A stretch of DNA of 64,000 bases from Ophiodon elongatus (GCA_016806645.1 JACSYO010000389.1:1224001-1288000), one strand, 5' to 3'; shown: positions 36,201 to 47,859, numbered from the stretch's first letter. Numbers and translations are program-made. Notes: a model not told the origin generated them from the letters alone.

Positions 36201-36506
36201 GTTATTATTATTGTTATTATTAATACCACCATTAAGCAGACAATTGCTGGTCCCCAATTGTAGTCAACAAAAGAGTGCCGTCCAAGAAAAGACTATCTAG
36301 TATGCTGTGCTTGTACTTAAATAGACAATACTTCATATGCGTGAAGCCAACACCCGCCTGACGTCACACAACACCAGCCTGACGTCAAATACCTGCCCCA
36401 TGAGCGACAGAAGCGTCCCCGCCTGGACATCTCTGCAGGGCAGTTGCTCCGAGACCCTCTGCAGCCTCTCCTCCTCATGTCCTGGATGTTGCAACAGCGC
36501 TGACAT
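28848..36506 (-). CDS. orc5: Origin recognition complex subunit 5, complete in 14 exons
   Basis: ORC5 is an AAA+ subunit of the six-part complex that marks replication origins and loads MCM helicase in the nucleus. Exons in transcript order: 36506-36393, 35658-35566, 34848-34663, 34305-34231, 33403-33292, 32983-32853, 32735-32687, 31502-31412, 31244-31189, 30928-30816, 30611-30564, 30466-30356, 29123-29011, 28893-28848. All are GT-AG, phases close, and 1,338 bp give 445 residues (human 435). Walker A is GHRSSGKS at 51-58. The Walker B region reads VMEKAELLRD (132-141). LSEIVWDKFRPNTGCFEPL and YINILLGVFYSVCRDL are clear family blocks. The C-terminal winged-helix end is NYLYDFL. Its head-to-head placement with lhfpl3 matches human 7q22. 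At the ninth exon a second acceptor 7 bases downstream would break the frame, so the upstream one was chosen. Confidence 0.96.
29124..30355. other. orc5 intron with dispersed repeat
   Basis: About 29845-30112 belongs to a family recognisable by 'caaagtcagtaggattcat', 'gttgagatatttcagtc', 'gtggaccaac' and 'catccctatagag', which is widespread in fish genomes. The rest of the intron shows nothing I can name. Confidence 0.55.
29845..30112 (+). repeat. Dispersed repeat ('gatatttcagt…gtggacc' family)
   Basis: The string of blocks tcatgaatgtctgtagc, caaagtcagtaggattcat, gatatttcagtcggg and cggtggacc appears in this order in copies I recall from many teleosts. This copy looks internally duplicated: 'caccaaagt…ttcatcc' near 29860 is repeated near 29966. 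Confidence 0.55.
31503..32686. other. orc5 intron, no clear feature
   Basis: 1.18 kb intron between exons 7 and 8. It contains 'gggctgcaccaattttcaaagcttctattg' near 31798, perhaps a repeat relic. No coding signal. Confidence 0.4.
32819..32846 (-). repeat. (CA)n tract just after the orc5 exon 6 donor
   Basis: TG run on the plus strand, so CA in the orc5 transcript. It starts about 8 bases after the donor (CACCTG then gtcagaga). Confidence 0.9.
33254..33284 (-). repeat. (CA)n tract just after the orc5 exon 5 donor
   Basis: TG run on the plus strand, CA in the transcript. It begins about 7 bases after the donor (AGTAAAG then gtataat). Confidence 0.9.
33404..34230. other. orc5 intron, no clear feature
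   Basis: 827 bp, AT-rich, with an imperfect (AAT)n stretch near 33815-33840. Nothing else supported. Confidence 0.5.
34849..35565. repeat. orc5 intron with TAATCG-family repeat
   Basis: About 34955-35215 runs from 'caactattttgatattcaat' through 'aatctgcagattagtcgataatgaaacagttcgtagttg'. That is a fairly complete copy of the AT-rich dispersed element also found at 13950 and 42148. The remainder is unassigned. Confidence 0.55.
35659..36392. other. orc5 first intron
   Basis: Contains a perfect 20-bp hairpin (36052-36095) and, after it, 'aagcactttgagctgcagtg…aaggtgctttttt' with ATT repeats. That resembles the 3' tail of fish retroposons. No coding signal. Confidence 0.5.
36052..36095. repeat. 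Perfect inverted repeat, 20-bp arms, 4-nt loop
   Basis: Arm 36052-36071 (atatttgatatcaatgtaat) is exactly complementary to 36076-36095 across the loop 'cttt'. Confidence 0.95.
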
Positions 36507-36734
36507 CCCGGCCTCCGTACAACCAGCCGCAACACCGTGTATGTTACCCTGTAACCATTATTCAGTATAACGTGCAAAAACAAGGAACATTGTAGGAAGT
36601 TATTCAGTGTAAACACGACAGGATACTTTGTAAATACTTATGTCCAATAATTAAATGTGCAGCGAACTTAAAACGCGGTGAAAAGCGAAGTTAAAAAGGT
36701 TGAAAACGCAAATAAACAGTCGAGGACACTCACG

Positions 36735-36800
36735 GGAGTTTCGCGCGCGCCTTTAGATTACGTCATATGACGGCCTTCGTTTACCAGCCAATCACAAGTC
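36735..36800 (-). promoter_or_regulatory. orc5: orc5 promoter with E2F, CRE/ATF and CCAAT sites
   Basis: TTTCGCGC at 36739-36746 fits the E2F consensus, expected for a replication-licensing gene. TTACGTCA at 36758-36765 and the following TATGACGG are CRE/ATF-like half sites. 'gccaatca' lies near 36787. There is no TATA box. These lie 230-290 bp upstream of the orc5 ATG. Confidence 0.5.
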
Positions 36801-37680
36801 ACACAAAGGATCATGGGTAATGGAGTTTGTGGCTCTAAAAACCCGTGGTTGTGAAATTAAGGGACAGAAGATGCTTTTATATAAAAATAAATAAAAAATA
36901 ATAATTACATATATATCCAAATATATAGATCTACATTATATTTATTTAACTTATTAAAGTATCATATTGTCTTATAATTCTGTGACAACTGCAGCTACAT
37001 CTGCTGAGAGATGGTGTGATATGAATAGTAAGAGATGCTGAAATCTAAAACATTATACATTAACTTGCTTTTGACTATTTAGCGTGCAGAATTTTTTTTC
37101 AAATATATGACTATGCATACTTACACCTTACTGCTTATACCATATATATACTGTATATATCTTGCATTTCATATGCACTGTTCATACTGTTTATACTGTC
37201 TATATTGTTAAACTACTTATACTGTTATTTTTCTTTTTAATTATGTATCTGTTATTTATGTTATTTATCTAGCACATTGCACTGCACTTTTACTGCTTCT
37301 TTTTGCACTTCTGGTTAGATGCTGAACTTCATTTCGTTGTCCTAGTACTTGTACTCTGTGCAATGACAATACAGTTAAATCTGAATCTGAATCTGAATAC
37401 AGGTCTCACTTGAGAAAATATATTTTAACATTTTTTTTGCATTAAGCTCTAGACATTGTATGTTAGTTTTCTTCTTCTTCTTCTTCTTCTTTTACCTATT
37501 ATTGTTGTTGTTGTTTTTTAATTTGTGCATTTGTCAATACTCCGCTCATACAATCGGGCTATAAATGTGATGCAGCTGCAGTGGCATTATAGGAGCATTA
37601 CATGTAGGACTATTAGCTTCAGTACGCTGTTGTTTTTTATTTCACCCTTGTGTCGGTTTGAGATTTCGCGCGTGTTACTG
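36801..37680. other. Spacer between orc5 and lhfpl3
   Basis: AT-rich. It holds a LINE-type 3' tail (37160-37400), a (CTT)n run near 37469-37490 and an imperfect (ATT/GTT) run near 37497-37516. No gene. Confidence 0.55.
37160..37400 (+). mobile_element. 3' end of a LINE (L2-like) with short tandem tail
   Basis: 'ttttgcacttctggttagatgctgaact', 'catttcgttgtcctagtacttgtactctg' and 'caatgacaatacagttaaatctgaatctg' are blocks of a 3' end I recall from L2-type fish LINEs. The end runs into a short (TCTGAA)n repeat, as typical for these elements. 5'-truncated, no reading frame left. Confidence 0.6.
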
Positions 37681-38260
37681 GAATAATGCGTCAGACTGGG
37701 ATTAAGGGATGTGGGCTGGCCCTGTGATATCCAAGGCTATCCTCCTACTCTAATTCACTCGGAGCTCAGCTGCGGCTGTTGGTTTGTCGGTGTCGCGCAC
37801 ACAGACGCAACATTTCAGCGAGATCTCACACAGAGAATCACAGAGCTGAACCTGTTCGTCGGAATAACAGTCTCTGGCTTTCGACACGAGTCAGACTGCG
37901 ACATATTTAAATAAATATATGAGGACAAATGTGAAATCCACGGGCTTCTGAATGGAGGATGGATTTCTAAAGCTCGTTTTTTATTTTCTTCCGGAGCGCA
38001 CGTTTCAGTGATGAATGAAAATCAGCCGAAAGCACCAGCCGAAAACCAAATCCGACCTCGCCATGGATCCGAGAGTGCAGTGATGCTGTGGGGACAGCTG
38101 TGACTGAATAAAGTCTAATAAAAAAACAAAACAGCGACAAGTTCTGCAGAACACTTCGCTTTTGCCTTTCACGGATCAGATGCGGCAGATGTTAGTTTGC
38201 TGAGCGCGGGTTCATTCATCCTGAGGACCGAGCGGAGCCCCCCTTCACACAGACCGGAGG
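37681..38260 (+). promoter_or_regulatory. lhfpl3: lhfpl3 promoter and 5' UTR region
   Basis: Base composition shifts here to moderate GC with several CpGs, up to the ATG. The transcription start is not defined. A 67-codon open frame (37711-37914) lies inside but has no supporting feature. Confidence 0.4.
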
Positions 38261-38696
38261 ATGATCCCCGGGGCCCCCGGCACGACCACCACCATGCTCC
38301 CCGCCTCCGAGGCTGCCAAGATCTACCAGACCAACTACGTGCGCAACTCCCGCGCCATCGGCGTCCTGTGGGCCATCTTCACCATCCTCTTCGCCATCGT
38401 CAACGTGGTGTGCTTCATCCAGCCGTACTGGATCGGAGACGGCATGGACACCCCGCAGGCGGGCTACTTCGGTCTGTTCCACTACTGCATCGGCAACGGG
38501 CTGTCCCGGGACTTGACCTGCCGGGGCAGCTTCACCGAGTTCAGCACCATCCCCTCCGGTGCGTTCAAGGCCGCCTCCTTCTTCATCGGCATGTCCATGG
38601 TGCTGGTCATCACCTGCATCGGCTGCTTCGCGCTCTTCTTCTTCTGCAGCACCGGCACCGTGTATAAGATCTGCGGCTGGATGCAGCTGGCTGCAG
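38261..38696 (+). CDS. lhfpl3: LHFPL tetraspan subfamily member 3, exon 1 only
   Basis: Encodes the first 145 residues of a four-pass membrane protein of the LHFPL family, relatives of claudins and tetraspan auxiliary proteins. Visible parts: an N-terminal tail with a short Thr run, YQTNYVRNSRAIGVLWAIF leading into TM1 (about 33-53), an extracellular loop with QPYWIGDG, Cys76 and Cys87, TM2 (about 103-129), and the start of TM3 (YKICGWMQLAA). The exon ends in phase 1 at a donor (GCTGCAG then gtaggag). ATG at 38261 was chosen because the family's N-terminus begins about ten residues before MLPA; the ATG at 38294 (codon 12) is an alternative. Resembles LHFPL3 more than LHFPL4, and adjacency to orc5 supports that. 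The remaining exons are not in this window. Confidence 0.92.
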
Positions 38697-41600
38697 GTAG
38701 GAGACTCTGCTCTGACTACAGGTTGTGTGTAGTTTCATAAAACACTTGTACGGGGCGCTCCAGTCTACTCATACAGTGTGGTATAAAAACAGCTCAACAT
38801 TCACACAGTATGCTCATAAAAATCCAGATGTTCTCCTGCTTTTTTTTTTTTTTTTTCAGCTCCAATAGATTTGAGCTCTGTAAACATTACTTTCAGTTTA
38901 AATGAGTATAGTTTAACTTACTGGAAATTGTTCAGAATCACATGTGTTACCCCTAAAAAAAAAAGAAGAAAAAACACCAGGGTCAAAATGCACATAGCTT
39001 TTACCTGAAATAGGTTACATGTTCTCCTTTTTCAGGTTGAGGACCCCAATAGTTTGGCCACACAGCCACACAGCCCAATTTGAGTATACTTTGTCCATTT
39101 TAGAGCATTTCTGTGGTTACCAAAGCCCCAATAAAGCATTATTTAACTGTCTTAAGTGTAGGTGGAGTGCAGACTTGCGAGGGAACGTAAAAACCTGAGA
39201 TAGAAATGGTGAAAATCACTGTGTGCTGAGTTAAATAATGAAAGAATACAAGCTTTTGTTGGGAGATAGTAGGTCAGAAGTGAACTTTGATGTTACAAAT
39301 ACATCAATGTAAATGTGTGATTTCCTTACATCACTATGAACAAAGATGTATTTTCAGCATGTTTTTCATCCCAAAGCTTGAGATGATTAAATCCCTTAAA
39401 TACAACATATTACAAAGTACATCCAGAATTCTGTCACATTTCTGTGGTAAACAACTTGTCTGTCAGTATATAAAAGCTTAATAAACTCTCAAGCAGGTGT
39501 CCTCAATTGTTTTAGTTCACATTGTCCGTGCCTTTCAACTGGTAACATAAATTAGAAATATGCTAATTGATTTTTTTTCTTTTAATGAGAACAGAAAGGG
39601 TCTCTAACATCTTCAAACCATGCACCGTGCACATTAAAAGACAAAGGAAAACACATGTAAGAGGAAATGAGAAAAGAAAATCAAAGGAGCAGGGACATGT
39701 AGTGTGTGACTGACTAAACTGCTTCTTTCTACCTTTTAATTATTTTTAGTCCAATTTTCCAGCATCCTGTCTGAAGCAAACAGAGAAGATCTTGATTTCC
39801 TTCCAAAATGATATTTTTAAATAACTGGTGCAGCTCCGCTTTATATCTCAGCCAACTATTTCAGCACACACGGGAAAATGACAAGTAGATATCAACATGA
39901 ACAATTCCCCCCCACCCCCCCCCAAATCTTTACTTTTGGTAGATTGGATCTAACCCAGAGGATTAGTTTAGGATTTTAGAAATATGGAATTTCACAAGAA
40001 ACACACAAAGAACATTTGGATGGGAAACCAAATAAAAAAATTCTTTACATTTTGTTTTTTATCTCTTTATTTTGATCTCTTTTTTTGGCTAGTCTACCAA
40101 GATTTCATATTCAAATCACAATAAGAACATTTAATAAAGTAGACCACACATAAACACACACACTCAGTTACATAATCATCACATACATCTGCACATATAC
40201 ACTTCGGACAGACGCACACACTCAACACCTATATGCACACATAACGACAATAATACGGTGATGTATTTATTTCACACTCTAACAACTTGTTCTAAATACA
40301 TATTGGCCTTTTAAACTTTCACATTTTTTATATAGTGCAATTGAATATTCACACAGTGTAATTTGCTCATATTTCAAACCCACAGAGTCTTCGATGTAAT
40401 CTGTCTATCTCACTAAAATAACAGCAATAACTGACTATAAATTAGACTATGAGATATAACTTAAGGGATATCTTTAGATGAGAAGCTTGCAAAGACGACG
40501 AAAAGTTTCATCGTCTTTTTTAGAAAGGTCAGTAATGTGAGCGGGCAATGTCAGATTAATTTGTATTTTGATTCCCAGTTTAACTTCCGTGACCTCTTCT
40601 ATTTGAACATTTCCTCATGTTCAAATACAAAGTTCTCGTCCTTCTTATCGTGCATATTCCCAGGCTTTTGATGATGTTTGCATTTAACACAAATTTGTCC
40701 TTTTAATAATCTCTTTTAAAGAGTACTCCACCAATTTAGGCTTAGGGTTACACTCCTATGACATTGTCAAAAATTAATGCAGCAGAAGCAGAGATATTGC
40801 CTATTATATCCCACTCAATCTTCATACTTGTCGAAACCTGGCACCTTCATTACCCACAATGCAACTCCACCACGGACAGTTCTGTCAGAGATTTGGGTGT
40901 GTTACTCTAATAGATGCTAATTGAACTGCTCTCCTCAAGCAGAGCTGTGGAGGTAAAACATTTTAAAACTCTTTTGATATTCATATGCCTGAACTTTTAA
41001 ATCTCCTGTTGTTGTGATTGTTGTGTCATCTGCAAATATTCACATATTTGAAATAACAAAAGCTCAGGGAAGATCATTTTTAAATAAGGGATAAACAACA
41101 ATGGTACGAGGTCAAAAGTGGAACAATCCTATCAGTCATTCAAATGTCCTTCACTCAAACCATGTGAGATGGTGGACTTTTTAATATGCTGTGAAAAAGA
41201 AGCACTATGAATAGACACAACACAACAAGTGCATAAATGAAGGAACTATAATTCAAACCAAAAACGAGCGATTGGCTGTTATTCCTGTAATGAGTGCCAT
41301 CACACTAATTTACACCCAGAGCATCATATAATTACTTTTTGAACATAATTTAAGGCTCATAATTCTCATATAAATCTAATTTGTGTGTATAGCTAATATC
41401 GCAGCATCACACTGTGCATCTTCACGGATGCCTGCCTGTAATACACAGCTTGTTCTCAAATGGGAATTAAATGTCACAGCCCATAATAATCACATTCATA
41501 GAGAGCGCGCTTCTATTTTTGCCTCCTGAAACACACAGTGGCTAAATATCCATTCTGATTCAGGGTGAACATGTGTCCCAAAGTCCGCTGATCACCAGTT

Positions 41601-42015
41601 TTAGCAATAAACAGCAACCACAGACTGCAGTCTAATTACTCGTTGCACAAGCCATTGATAAGGTAAAGAGGTTAGTTGGGCCATTGGCCAGCTGTGAGTC
41701 TATTTCTGAGCAAATAAAACCCCTATGTCGCTAAAATATATAACTCTAGCAGCTGTGAGTTGGATTATCTTGGAGCGACAGCACTATGATGAGCTCCATC
41801 AGAGTCCTAATGAGTGGCACATAGTCAGTTTGAGTCTTTGCAGGTTTTTTTTGTCACAGATCAAAGCTGCGTCTTATTCCTCAGAGTCACATGCTGGCTT
41901 TCTCTAGCTTCATTTCCACCAAGTCAGAGGAGCAGATGTGACCGTTTGCAACACATTCGGGTGAAGAACTAAATCTGATTTTCATCTCTGGTCTTTTTTT
42001 GTGAATGTGCTTAGC

Positions 42016-42345
42016 AGTGGTGGAGAGCGCATTTGCTCAAGTACTGCGCTGAAGTACTCTTCAGAGGGAAATATTGAACTCTTTACTCCACAGCAGCTGA
42101 AGTTAGTCGTTACGTTTCAGAAAAGATTAAAAAAAAAAAACATGAGGAGGGCTGCAACTAATAATTATTTTAATTATCGACCATCTATTGATTATTTTTC
42201 CTGATTAAACGATAAATCGTTTGGTCCATTTGAGATGCCTGAAAATTATTAAAACGTCCTTCACGAATTCCAATAGCCCAAAGATGACATGTTCAAATTG
42301 CTTTATTGTCTGACCAGCGGTCCAAAACATAAACATATTTGGCTT
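42016..42345 (+). repeat. Two adjoining dispersed repeats
   Basis: 42016-42090 has 'gtggtggagagcgcatttgctcaagtactg' and 'cagagggaaatattgaactctttactcca'. 42148-42345 begins 'gagggctgcaactaataattattttaattatcga' and continues with 'gattaaacgataaatcgtttggtcca'. Both families have other copies in the window. Confidence 0.6.
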
Positions 42346-43762
42346 AATATCAGTATTAATAATATAATATTAGCCACAGGGGCCTTTTTTTGTGTGAAAA
42401 ACACGTACTAGATACTTTAAGCACATTTTATAGCTAAAACTTCTGGTAAAAAAAAACTCTTTTTTGATCATCACAGTGCTTTTTTCACACGCAGTCCCAT
42501 TCAGTATCGCTCTGCTTGTCTCATCTCGTCTCTTATTCTCGCAGAAGCTGCTGTGAAATCTGCCATTAAAGTTTTTTTTGGGCAACTTAAATAGCCAATA
42601 TCGAGGTGCTTTTTCTCTGCAAGCAGTCTGAAATACCGACGTGATTGTAAGAAAATCCTCCCTGTCAGATGTCATTTCAGGTGGTATGAGGCTGCCGTGA
42701 TCTGCTATCAAAGGCAGCACACACAGCTCAGAGGCAGCCCTCTTCTCCAATGATGGGATGGCCTGAATATTTGATACGTTTTAGAAATATAGCTAAGAAT
42801 AATGATGATTGTTGTAATGATGTAGCCGTTTCTTTGCCCCTTTGCAGATGTGAAAAAAAAAAACATTGTCTGGTTTGAGGCTCCGTGTTATAGTTTGCAC
42901 AAATCTTTTACATATCTTTGAACAGTCGTTGGTTGGCTTCCGGACCAAGACAACTAGAGAGTAGAGAGACAACTTTTACGTCTCTCTCTCTTATGTTTTT
43001 CGCCTTCAATTCACACCAGCTGAATTTCCAAACCATTCATGTCCAAAAACAGATGGCCACTATGGCTCTTATGGAAGCCCTCATATTGCTACTTCCTTTG
43101 TTTTGGAGCTCCAAGTTGTTGTCTGCACACCAGTCCACCAGGGATAAAACCTAGTTTTTGTAAGCTGCTTCATTATTGTAAAGAAATCAGACTTGTGGTA
43201 TCATCTACAAAGTAAAAAAACGTACATAAAATTGATATGAATCAAATTGCAGTCACATAAATCTCAACCTAATTGAACAACTTCGGGAGATTTATTCATC
43301 AAATGAGGGAATATCTTTTGAAAAACTGTGTTTCATCCCCTCAGAGACAAGTGGAATCCATGCCACAGAGCATTGAATAGTTTTAAGCTTGTATTAGCAC
43401 CACTAAGACATTAAATCTTTCATTTCTTTCACACTTTACAATTTATTTTTTGTTGTTGGATGAATTAAAAAGCTTGCAAAAAAAAAAAAGCAGCAATCTG
43501 GAGAACACCAAATGTCTTTTTCACAACCTAATGATCTTTAATGTTATTAATGGCTCATCATTTTTATAATAAGTGATTTATTTGCCACTAACAAATCCAT
43601 TAGTTACAATTTATAAACACTTTAAAAAGCTCACTAGAAAGTGCCGGTGATGATGAAAACAGGATGCATGTTGTTGCTCAATAACCTGTATAGCCTCCAG
43701 AGCCGAGATGGCCATCTGGATCTCGCAAACACACACATTACCAATGTGGCATGAACAGCTGC

Positions 43763-43796
43763 ACATTTTCTGTGGATTTACAGCCACAGAAAATGT
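43763..43796. repeat. Perfect hairpin, 13-bp arms, 8-nt loop
   Basis: acattttctgtgg and ccacagaaaatgt flank atttacag. Confidence 0.95.
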
Positions 43797-46700
43797 CAGA
43801 GGTGGGTCCCATTGCCGGTTGTCTGACCGGCAGCTTCCTGTGGGCAGTAAGTGGCGTTCCTCGCGACGCTCTAAGTGGTCTTGCCATTCGAAGCCAGAAC
43901 TAGAAAGTCCATTTGGTTGCCGGAGATTCGCTGATCCAAGCGTTGATTTCCAGAATATCTAGAAGAAGTGCTCCAACAGGGGGACAGCTGCACGTGCAGT
44001 AGTTCAGTAGTGCGTTATTGTTACGCTGTGAGAGTGACAGAGAACAACAAAAGCTCTGGTTGCCTTATGTTTGATGCATGATAACACAGTTTGATAACAA
44101 AGCGTCTGACTGACTGATATTATTATAGTATATGAACGCTTGGCGCGTTGTGTGGTATTCAATTTTACACCGCTTCAGAAAGATGTCAAGTGGAACCGGG
44201 ACGTTCTGCTTATCGCCGCCACATTGTGTGTTGGAAAGGAGAGGGAAAATAACACAGAGACACTATCACGTCTGCAGAGGAGACGGATAGATGATGAAAA
44301 CTGATCCAGGGAATGTCTGAAAGCTGAAATCTTCATGTTGTGTTATTTCTGTCCGTATAATAATCCAATAAGAATACCTGTTTACTCCTTTATAGGCATC
44401 TTGTCTAATCTGACATGCACGTTATAAAATGACACATTATATTCTGTATTGCTTCCTGACAAGAGATGCGCATAGGAATGAAAAGAAAATCATCTAATTT
44501 GTGTTTCCTTTGTTTGTCAGTTTGACTTGTATTTAGATTCAGAAAGAACACATTCAAGGTCGAGAATAGATTTCTCACCTTATTACATAGTTGTTTCTAT
44601 ATTTCTTACATTTCATATGTTAAACATCTGATAATCACATGAGCCTATGTCACGTAAATTTAGCACAACAAAAATCACTGATCTCACCCCTGAATAGAAA
44701 TGCTATAAATGTTTTAATTGTCCGCATTAAAATAGACATTAAATAAATAAAAGTGAGTCTGCTGGCAATAATTGTCAAAGCTAATCTTAAAAAAAAAAAA
44801 AGAAAAAGCCACATCAATGTGAGCTCTGTACACATTTAGTGGAGATGGTCATGCAGAGAGCTAATGACATCAGCCCGGTCTTTATCCTCGCACGCATTTA
44901 ATGAAGGACCTGGAAAGTCTGAGAGGCTTTACAGTGATGTAACATGACCACACATGAGACGAAGACATAAACACACACACACACGCACACACACGCACAC
45001 AGAAGAAGCTATTAGCAGAGGGTCCACCTGAAGGTTTTTAGATGAAACCCTCTGCCCTCTTTTTCTTTTACTTCCTCTCTCCACCACTCAGTTAAGTGCT
45101 CAGCTGGTCCTTTCCCTGTCTGCCCTAAAGAAAAAAATCTATTTTTTTTTGTAAAGATCAGAGAGGTCACAGTACATGGACGGTTATTATGTTTACACTG
45201 AGTAAAACAAAGAAACAACAATACAGAAGCAGGAACAAAAAAAATAGATATGTTGACTCATGTAGAGTGAATCAGCCAAGTTGACTGAAGCTCACAGACC
45301 TCAAACTACGGACTAATTCTAAGTCTGAGGATTAAGAAAGTGGATCACCTCCATTAGCTGCTGAGGATTTTAAAGGCACAGTAACCGATCGTGACCTCTA
45401 TCAGCCTCTAACACTTTTCATAGCCTCAACGTCTCTTTGACTACTAGGAAAGTAATGACTGAGAAAAATAATGAAGCCACTTCATTATTGTGTTTCTTTG
45501 GCTGCTTGAGAATGAAGCTCTTTAGTCTTTGTACATACATTCCACTTAAATAACTAACTAATGTGTTTGTCTGCCTACCAACAGAGTTAAAGTCTACAGT
45601 TTACATTACAACAATTCAAAATAGGTTGAAAAACATTCTCATTGAAAGGTATATTTCGAAGCTGTTCCAGAGATTATATATAATTTCCATTTTTCTGATC
45701 ACTGAAAGACTTCTCGTCCAGGTTGGATTAAACTAAATGGACCTTGTGATGTGTTGTTTCCTAGCTCAACAATAAACTTTCAATCTGAAATTTTAAGTCA
45801 ATATGAATGAGAAGTCCTTATATTTTTCAGAATTTTGAATATTGAATTGAATCTGCTGAGGAAGATCATGTCAAAGTGTCCTTGAGTAAGACACTGAAGT
45901 CACATATCGCTCCAAAAAATAACCACATAGTAGTACAAAAATGTAGCGACAGCATAATACATTTTTTTAATAAACTGAGCAAATTGAAATTTTTGGGTTT
46001 TTTTATATATGAAAAAAGTTACATGTACATTACAATATTTTCTGAGAATAAAATTCCTTTTAAACGTAGACATAAAAAGAACAGCTTGAAAAGGATGAAA
46101 TGTGTCCTTTAAAGTCCGGCACCCGGATGATCAGTGATCTACTAAAAAGACCTGTCACCCATGGGAGAATAACCCTAAACAGTGGGTGAGGCGATTTAGA
46201 GGTGTCCCAGAAGGTGAGGTGTTTTATGGGGTGTGTGGAGAGGTGAGATGGAACATCGTGTCCAAGGTGCTGCACAGCCAGACTTGAGGTCCTCATATCT
46301 GCCTGTCAGCTGCTCACAAATCTTCCCAAGCAGGTGGACGAATTCGACACAATTTCATGGGTAACAGCTACAAGTTGCAGCAACATTGTGCTTTCTATAA
46401 CAACAATTGCGAGGTGTCTGCTGATATATAGTTGAGTTTGAGAAAATAATCAATAATGTTTGTGTGCATCTCAATACACATTTTATTGACAGCGCATGTT
46501 TATGACTTTTATACCGTAATTGACTGATAGTTCCTCACTCCCCGGCCGGTTTATTTTCACAAATAACTCAAAGGTTTATTTTTGACAAAACCAGAGTATG
46601 TGATTGTTGGAAAATTGGGAAGACTAACCAAGACGAGTTTGGTGAGTTTCATTTAGTTTCTGTCGAGTTTGAATGAAGTGCTGCAACGAGTTGACAAGGC

Positions 46701-46904
46701 AATTAAGCTAGTGTTAGTTCGGCGGAAGAGAGAAACTTGAGCTCAGAAAGTGTAAGTTAACGTCAACATTACGGCTGTGTTTGTCGGTTCAACAAGAATA
46801 ATTTGGTGTTAGAATATTTCCTTTCTTGATATATATATTTTTTATTTTAATTTTGGATATTTATTAGACCAAAAAAAGCTAAGAGAGCTTTTGGAACGTA
46901 GCTA

Positions 46905-47150
46905 ACCCCCGCTGAAACTATTGGGGCTAATAGAGCTAACAGCTAACGGGGCTAATACAGCTAACGGAACTAAATGACACAGCATTTCTGTGTTTAAAGT
47001 CGTGTTTTTTTTTGCCTAAACCTAATTACGTGGTTTTGTTGTCCAAACCTAACTTTCTTTTGTTGCTTAAAACTGTACGTAGTTATTTTAGGCCCAACCG
47101 TGATGTTTTTCCAAAACCTAACGAAGTGGTTGTGTAGCCCAAAGTTGTAA
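46905..47150 (+). repeat. GCTAA-rich tract and degenerate CCTAAACCTAA repeat
   Basis: 46905-46975 repeats gctaa/gctaac at irregular spacing. 47015-47130 has about four diverged units containing cctaaacctaa, ccaaacctaac or aaaacctaacg, with 'gtggttttgttg'-like spacers. The core is the reverse complement of the ggttaggtttagg core of the 57-kb minisatellite. Confidence 0.55.
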
Positions 47151-47279
47151 AAAAAAAACTTTTTTTTAACATAAAGTCATACTGAAAAAACTTTCTGAGC
47201 GACACAAAAAATAGGGACAATTTGTGTCCCTGCACACAAAACTAATAGATTGCATTTCATAAACTGCTGTGAGACTATA

Positions 47280-47480
47280 TTGCTCCTAGACATTTCATCC
47301 AGTCTTAACCAAATTTCGTAGATTAAATATTTCAATGAATGAGTTTGTTTTTTACATGGAATAAAGTTTCTTGTAATCGGTAGCCAATTTCCTGTAGTCT
47401 ATTTTACAAACACTGCCATAACTCTTGAACAAATTTAGACGTGAGCAACACATTTACTCTGCGCCATGCCACCGACAGGC
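47280..47480 (+). repeat. Dispersed repeat, copy 1
   Basis: Shares catttcatccagtctta, tagattaaatatttcaatga, tgccataactc and ttagac with 48817-49010, in the same order and spacing. Confidence 0.65.
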
Positions 47481-47859
47481 CGTGCTTCATAGAGCTAAAC
47501 CTGAATGAGATAACAATGAAATATGTGATAAATGTACTTTTAACCAGAATAAAATAAAAGCAATAACTTAAAAACATTGCACCGATATTGTCACAGTCAC
47601 ATTATCTTGAGCCATTTATTACCGCTTGTTGATGAATAACATGTCATCCTGAGGTGATGATGAATTTGTCTTTTATTAGCCGTGGCATGATCGACAGATG
47701 GGGCTGCAGGAGCGTCTGGAGCCCGCTGGAGCTAAAGCGAGAGTGGTGTCTCTGATTAGGGAATCGCAAGGTATTTAGAGCCTTAAGTGTGACTGACAGT
47801 TTTGATTGCAGACTAGTTAGGAAGTGGAATGAGCAGAGAGATGGAGATTATGTCGGACG

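Larger units (their letters stand above)
38697..47014 (+). other. lhfpl3 intron 1, first part
   Basis: About 8.3 kb without exons. It contains poly-C runs (39907-39924), CA-rich DNA (40145-40230), a TAATCG-family repeat (42148-42345), fragments of the 'aagtac' repeat (42016-42090), a perfect hairpin (43763-43796) and a GCTAA-rich stretch (46905-46975). 41280-41480 is AT-rich and uninterrupted by repeats and could be a conserved regulatory element, but that cannot be judged from one genome. Confidence 0.55.

Noticed and set aside
37711..37914. 67-codon frame upstream of lhfpl3
   Set aside because: No family match or splice evidence; probably chance in a 5' UTR or promoter.
38216..38482. Minus-strand frame over lhfpl3 exon 1
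   Set aside because: Opposite-strand shadow of GC-rich coding sequence.
46060..46296. 78-codon minus-strand frame suspected as a retrotransposon fragment
   Set aside because: No reverse-transcriptase or other motif could be recognised.
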